37,802 nucleotides of DNA from an uncultured Sphingobacteriaceae bacterium (GTDB lineage: Bacteria > Bacteroidota > Bacteroidia > Sphingobacteriales > Sphingobacteriaceae), in assembly GCA_946480915.1 (NCBI GenBank), contig CAMLLO010000042.1, positions 1 to 37,802 on the forward strand, read 5' to 3'. The notes under the pieces were generated by a model. It ran no database searches and had not been told where the DNA came from. It was given only the letters and a program-made list of their open reading frames with translations. Each line of letters opens with the position of its first letter. Position 1 is the first letter of the stretch. Shown piece by piece: positions 17,402-26,334 of the stretch. Position numbers and translations under genes: made by a program.

Positions 17402-19006
17402 TTATTTAGAAATTTCAGGTTTATAAATTAATTCATTGAGTTTTGGTATTTCATACCGGCTTTTAATATTCACCAACTCCACAATAATGGCTTTTGTAAA
17501 AGCATTGTGTTTAAAGTTGTGAATTACTTCTAATACGTCGGGATCTATATACCGGCAGTTGGTACCATCAATTTTAACGTTGGTCTCTTTCGGGAGATGA
17601 GTTAAGGTATACTGAATAGCTGCTTTATTTAAAAATGACACCTCTTCTGCCAGTTTAATTTCAATAACTTTTTTATCTCCCTCAGAACCAATCCTATAGA
17701 AATACGGATTACGAAGATTGTTCCTTAGGATAAAGTATACAGATACCAGCATGCCGATAGCGACTCCTTTTAAAAGATCGGTTAGCACCACAGCTAAAAC
17801 CGTAACCACAAAGGGAACAAATTGGCTATATCCATTCTTCCACATTTTCGCAAACAAACCTATCTTAGCCAATTTATAGCCCGTGATTATTAATATCGCC
17901 GCAAGACATGAAAGTGGGATTAGGTTTATAATCGTCGGGATAACCAGCAAAGCTGTCAATAGCCAAAAACCATGAAATATTGCACTCATTTTAGTCCTAC
18001 CACCTGAATTTACGTTGGCAGAAGAGCGAACAATTACCGCTGTCATTGGCAGTCCGCCTAAAAATCCACTGGTCATATTTCCAATTCCCTGGGCCAGTAA
18101 TTCTCTGTTCGTCGGCGATACGCGCTTTATTGGATCTATTTTATCGACGGCCTCCAAACTTAACAAGGTTTCAATGCTTGCGACAATTGCAATTGTTGCC
18201 GCTACAATCCACACATTCTTATTTGCGATCTGGGAGAAATCCGGCGAGATAAAAAGATCGGTAAACTCACCGAATGAACCTACAACCGGTATCATCACCA
18301 AATGCTCGTCCTTAATTGCGAGTGCAGAGCCTTTAAATAACTGATTAAGAATTACTCCTGCAACTACCACAATTAAAGCAGCCGGCACTGCGCTTAATTT
18401 TTTTACCTTCGGCCAGTAGATCAGAATCAACAAAGATACTGCACTAATAATAATAGCTCCATAGCTTACTCTGTTCATTGCTGCCACTATCGAAGAAAAA
18501 GTATTTTGGCTGTCCGCCTGATTAAAACTCTCACTGCCCTCGAAATCGCCATCATAACCAAATGCATGAGGTATTTGCTTAAGAATAAGAATAATACCTA
18601 TAGCAGCAAGCATACCCTCAATAACAGAGGACGGAAAATAATTAGCGATTGTTCCGGCTTTAATAAGCCCTAAAATTATCTGGAACACACCCGCAAGAAC
18701 CAATGCGAGAAGGAATGTTGGATAGGCCCCCAATTGAGTAATCGCCGAAAAAACAATCACAGTTAAACCAGCCGCAGGCCCACTAACACTTAACTGAGAA
18801 CCACTAACCGACGCGACCACTATGCCGCCGATAATTCCGGTTAGTACCCCGGCAAACAATGGCGCACCCGAGGCTAAGGCAATACCTAAACACAAGGGAA
18901 GCGCAACCAAAAACACAACTATACTGGAAGGCAGATCCCTTTTTAAATTTTTCTTTAAGAAATACTTATTAATACCAGAAGACGCAGACATATAATTCGC
19001 TGCCAT
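17402..19006 (-). CDS. SulP-family anion (probably bicarbonate) transporter
   Basis: Inner-membrane transporter of the SLC26/SulP family. The hydrophobic core spans ~20-420 with the signatures F-L-V-A-L-P-L-C-L-G-I-A-L-A-S-G-A-P, S-V-S-G-P-A-A-G-L-T and G-x-G-N-M-x-S-G-F-L-G-G-L-P; a shortened STAS-like domain (~445-534, with T-N-V-K-I-D-G-T-N-C-R-Y-I-D) follows. Start candidates are GTG 19012, ATG 19006 and ATG 18991; I took ATG 19006, but the membrane part begins well after all three. The carbonic anhydrase gene follows after two bases, which argues for bicarbonate rather than sulfate as substrate (inference). Confidence 0.92.
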   Translation of the reverse strand: MAANYMSASSGINKYFLKKNLKRDLPSSIVVFLVALPLCLGIALASGAPLFAGVLTGIIGGIVVASVSGSQLSVSGPAAGLTVIVFSAITQLGAYPTFLLALVLAGVFQIILGLIKAGTIANYFPSSVIEGMLAAIGIILILKQIPHAFGYDGDFEGSESFNQADSQNTFSSIVAAMNRVSYGAIIISAVSLLILIYWPKVKKLSAVPAALIVVVAGVILNQLFKGSALAIKDEHLVMIPVVGSFGEFTDLFISPDFSQIANKNVWIVAATIAIVASIETLLSLEAVDKIDPIKRVSPTNRELLAQGIGNMTSGFLGGLPMTAVIVRSSANVNSGGRTKMSAIFHGFWLLTALLVIPTIINLIPLSCLAAILIITGYKLAKIGLFAKMWKNGYSQFVPFVVTVLAVVLTDLLKGVAIGMLVSVYFILRNNLRNPYFYRIGSEGDKKVIEIKLAEEVSFLNKAAIQYTLTHLPKETNVKIDGTNCRYIDPDVLEVIHNFKHNAFTKAIIVELVNIKSRYEIPKLNELIYKPEISK

Positions 19007-19095
19007 AAACACATACGTTAATTTGAATAATTAATTAATAACAATGAAAAGATTCCCTAATCAGAGAAAACAGACGGGGAACAGGAAACTAATTA

Positions 19096-19425
19096 CTAAA
19101 CGTTTGGTGGAGGAGTGGGTACAGGAGGATAAAAAGCCTGAACATGCTTATCATGATCAATACTGATCATTGAAGAAAGGATGAGCTGAACCGGATGAAC
19201 TAAAGTAAATCTGAAGCTGCTTAAGGTAAAATATTCCTTTACCGCAATTTCTTTTACATCAGAAGTCTTACCATTATTTTCTATTTCGATCTGCATAATT
19301 ACGGCATTCACCGCTTGTTTATCGAAATGCGAGATAATTAAGGGGGCAACAGAAATCACCATCTTAACCGTAAAGATGGTTAAGAAAATGTAACTGAAAA
19401 TTATCTTGCCGACTTCCTTTTTCAT
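19096..19425 (-). CDS. small exported or membrane-anchored protein, 109 aa
   Basis: Unrecognised small protein. I start it at the internal ATG giving M-K-K-E-V-G-K-I, because a single hydrophobic segment (~6-30) then sits at the N-terminus as a signal peptide or anchor; eight more codons (MLFLQDLK) could be added upstream to 19449. The remainder is polar with alternating strands and ends in a proline-rich tail ([12 protein letters not shown]). It lies 89 bases upstream of the SulP gene on the same strand and may share its promoter, and is divergent from the carboxylase gene. Function unknown. Confidence 0.65.
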   Translation of the reverse strand: MKKEVGKIIFSYIFLTIFTVKMVISVAPLIISHFDKQAVNAVIMQIEIENNGKTSDVKEIAVKEYFTLSSFRFTLVHPVQLILSSMISIDHDKHVQAFYPPVPTPPPNV

Positions 19426-19585
19426 TTTGAGATCCTGCAAAAATAGCAATTTGAAACGTTATCAATGCTGTAAAATATTTTTTTACAAAAAAGGCAGAAA
19501 TAAAACTCTTTTACTATTGATGTTTTATAAAAGCAAATACACCGTCAACATATATTCAGTACTTTGCTTATTCTATTTCGTAAAC

Positions 19586-21130
19586 GTGAAAAATAAACTA
19601 CATCAATTAAGCCAAAAACGTAAAGAGGCCCTTTTGGGCGGTGGCGAAAGCCGGATTGACAGTCAGCACAAAAAAGGCAAACTTACAGCCCGCGAACGCT
19701 TACATTTTCTTTTAGACGAAAATTCCTTTGAAGAGATCGGAATGCTGGTAACACACCGTTCAGTCGATTTCGGGATGGAAAAAGAAAAGTATCCCGGCGA
19801 TGGGGTTGTTACCGGCTATGGCACAATTAACAGTCGCCTGGTCTATGTTTTTTCGCAGGATTTTACTGTTTTTGGCGGCTCCTTGTCTGAAACACATGCT
19901 GAAAAAATCTGCAAAATCATGGACCTTGCACTTAAAAATGGCGCACCACTTATTGGTCTAAACGATTCTGGCGGAGCAAGAATTCAGGAAGGCGTGGTAT
20001 CTCTGGGGGGGTATGCAGATATTTTCTATCGTAACACGCTGGCCTCCGGGGTAATCCCTCAGATATCGGCGATTATGGGACCTTGTGCCGGCGGAGCAGT
20101 ATATTCTCCGGCTATTACCGACTTTATCCTGATGGTTGAACACACTTCCTATATGTTTGTAACCGGACCAAACGTAGTAAAAACGGTTACACATGAGGAA
20201 GTAAGTTCCGAGGAATTGGGAGGTGCATCTGCCCACGCAATAAAGTCCGGTGTAACACATTTCGCCTGCGAAAATGAAATTGAGGCAATTGAAAATATTA
20301 AAAAGCTTTTAAGCTATTTACCTCAGAATTGTGAAGAGCCCGCTCCTTCCCTGCCCTATCTGGATGGATCGAACGACAGAAGGAATAAATTAGACAACAT
20401 CCTTCCCGAAAACAGCAATCAACCTTATGATATCAGAGATGTTATTCAAAACGTCATTGATGAAGATACTTTTTTTGAGGTACACAAGGATTTTGCTGAG
20501 AACATTGTAGTAGGCTTTGGCAGAATAGCCGGGCGGAGCATCGGAATTGTAGCTAATCAGCCGGCTTTTTTAGCGGGAGTTCTGGACATAAAAGCATCTA
20601 CCAAAGGTGCCCGTTTTGTTCGCTTTTGCGATTGTTTCAACATTCCCCTGCTGGTTTTTGAAGATGTACCAGGCTTTTTACCGGGAACCGATCAGGAATG
20701 GAACGGAATCATCGTGAACGGAGCCAAACTTTTATATGCTTTTTGCGAAGCTACTGTTCCGCGTATTACGGTGATAACACGCAAAGCCTATGGCGGCGCC
20801 TACGATGTAATGAATTCCAAACATATTGGCGCAGACATGAATTACGCCTGGCCCAGCGCCGAAATTGCAGTTATGGGGGCCAAAGGTGCCGCAGAAATTA
20901 TCTTTAAAAAAGAAATTGCGTCAGCAGAAGATCATAATGCCCGCTGGCTTGAGAAAGAAAAAGAATATTCAGATATTTTTGCCAACCCTTACCGGGCAGC
21001 AGAAAGAGGCTTTATTGACGAAGTGATTGAACCAGCAGAAACTCGCATCAAGCTTATTAAGGCTTTCAATATGTTGCAAAATAAAGTGGTGAATCATCCA
21101 AGAAAAAAACACGGAAACATTCCTCTTTAA
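19586..21130 (+). CDS. acyl-CoA (propionyl-/methylmalonyl-CoA) carboxylase beta subunit
   Basis: Carboxyltransferase subunit of a biotin-dependent acyl-CoA carboxylase or methylmalonyl-CoA decarboxylase complex. The crotonase-fold halves show [30 protein letters not shown] and [12 protein letters not shown] in the N-half and G-A-K-L-L-Y-A-F and [11 protein letters not shown] in the C-half. I start at GTG 19586 (V-K-N-K-L-H-Q-L), giving 514 residues, the usual size. The frame is open further upstream, but that part is unlike the family and overlaps a divergent gene. A TACTTTGC string at 19560 resembles a promoter box close to this start. The biotin and biotin-carboxylase subunits are not in the window. 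Confidence 0.92.
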   Translation: MKNKLHQLSQKRKEALLGGGESRIDSQHKKGKLTARERLHFLLDENSFEEIGMLVTHRSVDFGMEKEKYPGDGVVTGYGTINSRLVYVFSQDFTVFGGSLSETHAEKICKIMDLALKNGAPLIGLNDSGGARIQEGVVSLGGYADIFYRNTLASGVIPQISAIMGPCAGGAVYSPAITDFILMVEHTSYMFVTGPNVVKTVTHEEVSSEELGGASAHAIKSGVTHFACENEIEAIENIKKLLSYLPQNCEEPAPSLPYLDGSNDRRNKLDNILPENSNQPYDIRDVIQNVIDEDTFFEVHKDFAENIVVGFGRIAGRSIGIVANQPAFLAGVLDIKASTKGARFVRFCDCFNIPLLVFEDVPGFLPGTDQEWNGIIVNGAKLLYAFCEATVPRITVITRKAYGGAYDVMNSKHIGADMNYAWPSAEIAVMGAKGAAEIIFKKEIASAEDHNARWLEKEKEYSDIFANPYRAAERGFIDEVIEPAETRIKLIKAFNMLQNKVVNHPRKKHGNIPL

Positions 21131-21143
21131 TTATCCTATTTCT

Positions 21144-22934
21144 ATGGCAAAAGTTGCAGGCAAAGCATATGATATCAGTTTACTTAAGCGGATCTTCAAT
21201 TACGTAAAGCCGTATCGGGGCATTTTTATCTGGTCGGTGATTCTTACACTTGCACTTGCCATTGTAGCTCCTTTGCGCCCGCTGCTTATACAGTATGCTC
21301 TTGATAATTATATCTTCACAAACAACTACCAGGGGCTGCTGAACGTCACCCTGTTAATGCTTTTCCTCTTACTTGCTCAAACAGTAATTCAATACTTTCA
21401 CACCTTTCTAACAAACACTTTAGGACAGTCGACAATACGAGATCTGCGTATCAATGTATTTAATCATATCAGCAAACTAAAACTCAGCTTTTTTGATCGC
21501 ACTCCTCTCGGACAATTAATCACAAGAACGGTTTCAGATTTAGAAACCATTGCCGAGATATTTTCAGAAGGTTTGATCGTAATAATCGGAGATATCCTGC
21601 AACTGGTGGTTATACTCGGGGTGATGCTTTATACCGACTGGAAATTGACTTTAGTGGTTCTTGCTCCAATGCCCTTGCTCATCCTAGCCAGTTTCATTTT
21701 TAAAGAAGCTATAAAATCTGCTTTTCAGGATGTAAGAACCCAGGTCGGTCATCTGAACACTTTTCTACAGGAACATATTTCCGGAATGAGTATCATAAAA
21801 TACTTTGCCCGCGAGAATCAGGAGATCCGAAAATTCAAACAAATTAATGCAAAGCATCGCGACGCAAATATCCGCTCAAACTGGTACTACTCGATTTTTT
21901 TTCCGGTAGTGGAAATTATTTCTGCCTTATCTATGGGGCTTCTTGTATGGTATGGCTCAAAGCAGATTATCCAACACGACATCTCTCCCGGAGTTGTTGT
22001 TTCATTTATCATGTATATTAATATGATGTTCAGACCAATCCGGGAACTTGCCGACAAGTTTAATACGCTGCAAATGGGAATGGTAGGCGCTGACAGGGTT
22101 TTTAGTGTTTTAGATAATACCGACATCGAAGAAAACAATGGAAAACTTATCCCAGAGAAAATGATGGGAGAGATTTCCTTTGAGAACGTTTGGTTTACTT
22201 ATCAGACGAACGGGGAAGAAAACGCCGAAGAGAACTGGATACTAAAAAATATAAACTTTAGGATCAAAGCTGGCGAAACGCTCGCATTAGTAGGTGCAAC
22301 CGGAGCCGGAAAGTCGTCTGTAATTAACATCCTGAACAGATTCTATCAAATCAGCAAAGGAAGTGTGAAAATAGACGGAATTGACATCAGAGAGTATGAA
22401 TTGAATTATTTAAGAAATCAGATAGCAACAGTTATACAAGATGTGTTTTTATTTTCCGACTCGATTTCTAATAATATAACACTTAACAATAAACAAATAA
22501 GCAAAGAGCAGTTAATTGCAGCGGCTAAAGAAGCAGGAGCACACGAATTTATAGAACGCTTGCCGGGAGCTTATGATTATAATGTAATGGAACGGGGCTC
22601 AACACTCTCATCCGGTCAGGCGCAGTTAATTTCCTTTATAAGGGCAATGGTTTACAATCCTAAAATCCTTGTGTTGGACGAAGCTACCTCCTCTGTAGAT
22701 ACCGAAACTGAATATTTAATTCAACAAACGATAGAAAAGTTAATGAAGGGGCGTACCTCGATTGTTATCGCACATCGACTATCCACCATTCAAAATGCCG
22801 ATAAGATTATTGTTCTGGACCATGGAGAGATTAAAGAAGCAGGCTCGCATCAGCAACTTCTAAAATTAAACGGTTATTATAAACGCCTCTATGATTTACA
22901 GTTCAACTCGATGGGAATAGCAAAAAGCATGTAA
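21144..22934 (+). CDS. ABC transporter, fused permease/ATPase (MsbA/LmrA type)
   Basis: A 596-residue half-transporter exporter. The transmembrane domain (~1-320) has six hydrophobic segments with the F-F-D-R-T-P-L-G-Q-L-I-T-R coupling motif; the nucleotide-binding domain holds Walker A GATGAGKSSVIN (~383), Q-loop (V-I-Q-D-V-F-L-F-S), Walker B ILVLDEATSSVD (~508) and the H-loop (I-A-H-R-L-S-T-I). The signature reads T-L-S-S-G-Q-A-Q rather than L-S-G-G-Q-x-Q. It starts 13 bases after the carboxylase gene, so they may be co-transcribed. The substrate is unknown; lipid or drug export is typical of the type. Confidence 0.93.
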   Translation: MAKVAGKAYDISLLKRIFNYVKPYRGIFIWSVILTLALAIVAPLRPLLIQYALDNYIFTNNYQGLLNVTLLMLFLLLAQTVIQYFHTFLTNTLGQSTIRDLRINVFNHISKLKLSFFDRTPLGQLITRTVSDLETIAEIFSEGLIVIIGDILQLVVILGVMLYTDWKLTLVVLAPMPLLILASFIFKEAIKSAFQDVRTQVGHLNTFLQEHISGMSIIKYFARENQEIRKFKQINAKHRDANIRSNWYYSIFFPVVEIISALSMGLLVWYGSKQIIQHDISPGVVVSFIMYINMMFRPIRELADKFNTLQMGMVGADRVFSVLDNTDIEENNGKLIPEKMMGEISFENVWFTYQTNGEENAEENWILKNINFRIKAGETLALVGATGAGKSSVINILNRFYQISKGSVKIDGIDIREYELNYLRNQIATVIQDVFLFSDSISNNITLNNKQISKEQLIAAAKEAGAHEFIERLPGAYDYNVMERGSTLSSGQAQLISFIRAMVYNPKILVLDEATSSVDTETEYLIQQTIEKLMKGRTSIVIAHRLSTIQNADKIIVLDHGEIKEAGSHQQLLKLNGYYKRLYDLQFNSMGIAKSM

Positions 22935-23035
22935 AAACGAGCAAAATGTTTGTGGTTTTTGATAAAAAATCAACATTCTACATAAAAAGGCGCAAAAATT
23001 CTGTATTTGTAAAAATATATTGCAGAAATTTTATC

Positions 23036-23043
23036 TAAGTTTG
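23036..23043 (+). promoter_or_regulatory. -7 box (TAAGTTTG) of sucD
   Basis: TAAGTTTG followed by C, 23 bases before the sucD ATG, fits TAnnTTTG. A TTTG lies 26 bases further upstream, a longer spacer than usual, so the -33 element is doubtful. Confidence 0.55.
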
Positions 23044-23066
23044 CAAAACTTTAGAAAAAACGACAA

Positions 23067-23948
23067 ATGAGTGTATTAGTAAATAAAGATTCAAAAGTTA
23101 TAGTTCAAGGCTTTACAGGTAACGAAGGCACCTATCATGCTTCGCAAATGATCGAGTACGGAACTCAGGTTGTAGGAGGAGTAACTCCGGGTAAAGGTGG
23201 TCAAACACACTTAGACAGACCTGTTTTTAATACCGTAAAAGATGCTGTAGATAAAACTGGTGCTGATGTTTCTATCATTTTTGTACCTCCTGCGTTTGCT
23301 GCCGATGCAATTATGGAAGCTGCTGAAGCAGGAATTAAAGTTATCGTTTGTATCACTGAAGGCATTCCTACTAAAGATATGATTTTAGTGAAAGAATATA
23401 TTTCAGACAGAGACTGCCGTCTTATCGGTCCTAACTGTCCGGGAATTATCACTGCTGATGAATCGAAAATTGGTATTATGCCAGGATTCATCTTCAAAAA
23501 AGGTCATGTTGGTGTAGTTTCTAAATCAGGAACATTAACCTACGAAGCAGTTGATCAGGTTGTTAAAGCTGGATTAGGTATCACAACAGCTATCGGTATC
23601 GGTGGCGACCCTATTATTGGAACTCCAACAGTAGAAGCAGTGAAATTATTAATGAATGATCCTGAAACTCACGGCATCATCATGATTGGAGAAATTGGTG
23701 GAGGCATGGAAGCTGAAGCTGCTTATTGGATCAAAGAAAATGGCACCAAACCAGTTGTAGGATTTATTGCTGGTCAAACTGCTCCTGCTGGCCGTCGTAT
23801 GGGTCACGCCGGTGCGATCGTTGGTGGCGCTGATGATACTGCCGCTGCTAAAATGAGAATTATGACAGAATGCGGAATTCGCGTAGTAGAATCCCCTGCT
23901 GAAATTGGAGCTGCAATGGCTGAAGAATTAAGCAAGGTTCCTGCTTAA
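23067..23948 (+). CDS. sucD: succinyl-CoA ligase (ADP-forming) alpha subunit
   Basis: TCA-cycle substrate-level phosphorylation: succinyl-CoA + ADP (or GDP) + Pi to succinate + NTP. The 293 residues show the CoA-binding Rossmann domain ([12 protein letters not shown] at ~14-25, the [11 protein letters not shown] loop), the [10 protein letters not shown] motif and the active-site phosphohistidine in G-H-A-G-A-I (~247-252). Here the first motif reads G-N-E-G-T rather than the common G-x-Q-G-T, a minor variant. sucC is not adjacent; separated sucC/sucD are seen in other Bacteroidota. It has its own promoter and terminator. Confidence 0.96.
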   Translation: MSVLVNKDSKVIVQGFTGNEGTYHASQMIEYGTQVVGGVTPGKGGQTHLDRPVFNTVKDAVDKTGADVSIIFVPPAFAADAIMEAAEAGIKVIVCITEGIPTKDMILVKEYISDRDCRLIGPNCPGIITADESKIGIMPGFIFKKGHVGVVSKSGTLTYEAVDQVVKAGLGITTAIGIGGDPIIGTPTVEAVKLLMNDPETHGIIMIGEIGGGMEAEAAYWIKENGTKPVVGFIAGQTAPAGRRMGHAGAIVGGADDTAAAKMRIMTECGIRVVESPAEIGAAMAEELSKVPA

Positions 23949-23970
23949 TTTCCAATATATAAAACATTTA

Positions 23971-24000
23971 AAATCCTGGCTCACGGCCGGGATTTTTTGT
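23971..24000 (+). terminator. rho-independent terminator of sucD
   Basis: AAATCCTGGC pairs with GCCGGGATTT (one T-G wobble) around TCACG, followed by a run of Ts (ttttgtttttt), 22 bases after the sucD stop. Confidence 0.85.
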
Positions 24001-24072
24001 TTTTTAACCATCCTGTTTCTCAAAAAATGGTTTGGATTAAATTGTCAAAAAAAATCAGCACCTTCATAATTC

Positions 24073-24570
24073 ATGAAAGTCACCTTCAGCTATTTTTTCG
24101 CATTCGCTATCTTCATTCTTTCGGCCTGTAACCATTCAGAAAGATCAGATGCAACCAATACACGTTTTCCTAAACTTAGGGGATCTGTGAACGATTTTGA
24201 AAATCTATTTTCAGACCAGGAAGAAAAAGCGCTTGACTCTTTGATTAAAAACTTTGAGAAAAGATCATCAATTGAAATCGTCGTAGTGACGCTTGATACA
24301 TCCATGACTACCCTGGAAAATTTCAATTCTTATACTCTAAGGCTATTGAAACACTGGAATATTGGCAAAAAGGATAAATGCATTCTGATTGGAATTTCAA
24401 GTTCATTACAACGAGTAAGGATAAGCAATAGTCTGGGAATTGAAAAATCATTGAGCGACCTAGAAACCAGAAGAGTTCTGGATGATTTCATGTTTCCAAA
24501 ATTTCGCAAAGGCAATTTTTTTGAAGGGACAGAAAGCGGGATAAAGGAGTTGGTGAGAATTTTAGAATAG
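24073..24570 (+). CDS. TPM-domain lipoprotein
   Basis: A 165-residue exported lipoprotein: hydrophobic signal ending in the lipobox L-S-A-C (Cys19). The mature part is a TPM domain (YgcG/Rossmann-like alpha/beta fold): V-N-D-F-E-N-L-F-S-D-Q-E-E-K-A-L near the start, the central strand I-E-I-V-V-V-T-L-D, N-I-G-K-K-D-K-C-I-L-I-G-I-S and R-V-R-I-S-N-S-L-G. The G-I-G-K-K-D-x-G-v-L pattern of the family is recognisable, but the glycine after D is Lys-Cys here. TPM proteins have been linked to photosystem repair and membrane-associated roles; a specific role here is unknown. No Gly-rich membrane tail follows, unlike YgcG. Confidence 0.85.
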   Translation: MKVTFSYFFAFAIFILSACNHSERSDATNTRFPKLRGSVNDFENLFSDQEEKALDSLIKNFEKRSSIEIVVVTLDTSMTTLENFNSYTLRLLKHWNIGKKDKCILIGISSSLQRVRISNSLGIEKSLSDLETRRVLDDFMFPKFRKGNFFEGTESGIKELVRILE

Positions 24571-24667
24571 AACGTACGCTCAGGTAAGGCTTAGATTAAC
24601 TTTTTAAACTATTAAACGTTATATCTAGGAAAAATACACACTCTATCCAAATTATGACTCCAGCGAT

Positions 24668-25858
24668 TTGAAATACATAACCCGCACTATTTGGATTTTA
24701 TCACTGATAAGCTTGTTTACGGATACAGCAAGCGAAATGCTTTATCCAATTATGCCGATATACTTAAAGAGCATTGGATTTTCAATAATACTGATCGGAG
24801 TACTTGAAGGCTTAGCAGAAGCTACAGCAGGATTAAGTAAGGGATACTTTGGAAAACTATCCGACAATTCCGGAAAACGAGTTCCCTTCGTTCAGTTAGG
24901 CTATGCGTTGAGCGCCGTTTCAAAGCCTTTAATGGCACTATTCATTTACCCTCTTTGGATATTTGGTGTTCGAACAATTGATCGTTTTGGAAAAGGTATC
25001 CGCACCGGGGCAAGAGATGCAATGCTATCTGATGAGGCAAGCCCGGAGTCAAAAGGGAAAGTATTTGGATTCCATCGTTCTATGGACACAGTTGGTGCAG
25101 TATTGGGTCCCAGCTTCGCCTTGATTTATCTCTACTATTTTCCACTGCAATATAAAACGCTATTTTTCATCGCGTTTATCCCCGGGGTGTTTGCCGTACT
25201 GGCTTCATTTTACCTCAGGGACAAGCGAGTGATACCACGAGCGAACCGTCAAAAGACTTCATTCTTCTCATTTCTCCATTACTGGAAAACAAGTCCCTTA
25301 ATATATAGAAAGGTTGTAACCGGCCTGCTGATTTTTACTCTGTTTAACAGTTCAGATGTATTTTTACTTTTGAAAGCAAAAGAGTCAGGCCTTGACGATA
25401 CAATGGTGATTGGAGCTTATATCTTTTATAATATTGTCTATGCTTTGTTTGCTTTCCCAATTGGAATTCTTGCGGATAAAGTTGGACTGAAGTCGATTTT
25501 CATAACGGGACTTGCCTTATTCGCAGTTGTATATCTTGGAATGGCTTTTAACACTAGTCTCTATATTTTTTATGGCCTATTTTTCCTTTACGGGGTTTAC
25601 GCAGCAGCCACAGAAGGAATTTCTAAGGCATGGATCAGTAATATTACAGATCGAAAAGATACTGCAACAGCTATCGGGACATACTCAGGATTTCAAAGCA
25701 TTTGCACAATGCTGGCAAGTTCGTTGGCTGGTTTAATCTGGTATAAATTCGGCGCAACCGCCACATTCATCACCACCTCAGTTATAACCGCGCTTGTTAC
25801 GATTTATTTTATAAGCATACCGAAGCCACCCCAAAGAACTCCGACTCTAATCGAATAA
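24668..25858 (+). CDS. MFS transporter, TTG start
   Basis: A 396-residue major facilitator with about 12 hydrophobic segments. Near the N-terminus is F-T-D-T-A-S-E-M-L-Y-P-I-M-P-I-Y-L, then G-V-L-E-G-L-A-E-A-T-A-G, the loop G-K-L-S-D-N-S-G-K-R and D-R-F-G-K-G-I-R-T-G-A-R-D-A, a signature of a bacterial MFS subgroup often annotated as drug-resistance-type. I start at TTG 24668 because the first in-frame ATG (codon 24) would remove the first transmembrane segment; an upstream ATG at 24655 is out of frame and soon stops. Substrate unknown. Convergent with the small gene at 25900. Confidence 0.88.
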   Translation: MKYITRTIWILSLISLFTDTASEMLYPIMPIYLKSIGFSIILIGVLEGLAEATAGLSKGYFGKLSDNSGKRVPFVQLGYALSAVSKPLMALFIYPLWIFGVRTIDRFGKGIRTGARDAMLSDEASPESKGKVFGFHRSMDTVGAVLGPSFALIYLYYFPLQYKTLFFIAFIPGVFAVLASFYLRDKRVIPRANRQKTSFFSFLHYWKTSPLIYRKVVTGLLIFTLFNSSDVFLLLKAKESGLDDTMVIGAYIFYNIVYALFAFPIGILADKVGLKSIFITGLALFAVVYLGMAFNTSLYIFYGLFFLYGVYAAATEGISKAWISNITDRKDTATAIGTYSGFQSICTMLASSLAGLIWYKFGATATFITTSVITALVTIYFISIPKPPQRTPTLIE

Positions 25859-25899
25859 ACATCTGCATAATTTTCTCGAGCTGTACTTTTGCGCTAAAA

Positions 25900-26169
25900 C
25901 TATCCCATCAGATAATCCATCTCTATTGCAGCACCCAGATTTTGGAGATCCTCGTCCGAAAGGTGGATTTTACTTTGTGAAAGTCCCCAATGCCCATTTT
26001 CGTTTTGCGTGATTATGCCGTCCATTTCCTGCTCAGCGGGGGTCAGCTCTCCACCTTCAAACGCATCAAAAAGATGCACAAAAAAGCCAAACTTTTTTTT
26101 GCCCAATACATGAACAGTAACATCCGTTTTTACACCACTCATGTCGAATTGTGTCATGAACTTTTCCAT
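25900..26169 (-). CDS. hypothetical protein, 89 aa
   Basis: I do not recognise this protein. It is acidic, without signal peptide or membrane segment: M-E-K-F-M-T-Q-F-D-M-S-G at the start, a K-K-K-F-G-F-F-V-H-L-F strand, and a C-terminal W-G-L-S-Q-S-K-I-H-L-S-D-E-D-L-Q-N-L-G helix. The regular composition and intact frame suggest a real small gene. It converges with the MFS gene (41-base gap) and its upstream side faces hairpin repeat copy B. Confidence 0.6.
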   Translation of the reverse strand: MEKFMTQFDMSGVKTDVTVHVLGKKKFGFFVHLFDAFEGGELTPAEQEMDGIITQNENGHWGLSQSKIHLSDEDLQNLGAAIEMDYLMG

Positions 26170-26229
26170 ACTTTCTTAATGCAGCATATTTGGTATGGTT
26201 TTAAAAATTTTCAATTGGTATTTTGAATT

Positions 26230-26263
26230 AACGTAGACAAAGTATGGAACGCTGTCTGCGTTA
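26230..26263. repeat. 34-bp hairpin repeat, copy B
   Basis: Aligns without gaps to 6749-6782. Outer arms TTAACGTAGACA (26228-26239) and TGTCTGCGTTAA (26253-26264) form a 12-bp stem with one G-T wobble; the inner part is unpaired, unlike copy A. It sits between the 89-aa gene and the terminator of acn. Confidence 0.65.
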
Positions 26264-26281
26264 AGCTAAACTAATCAAATA

Positions 26282-26313
26282 AAAAACCCCAACCATTTCT
26301 GGTTGAGGTTTTT
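26282..26313. terminator. bidirectional terminator downstream of acn
   Basis: AAAAACCCCAACCA / TGGTTGAGGTTTTT, 14 positions with one mismatch, loop TTTC. The A-rich left flank makes it a good terminator for the minus-strand acn gene, whose stop lies 21 bases before it. Confidence 0.85.
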
Positions 26314-26334
26314 CTATCTTGACCCGGCTTTCGT

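Noticed and set aside
19406..19585. N-terminal extension of the acyl-CoA carboxylase beta subunit
   Set aside because: Sixty residues unlike the family, overlapping a divergent gene; GTG at 19586 gives the usual length.
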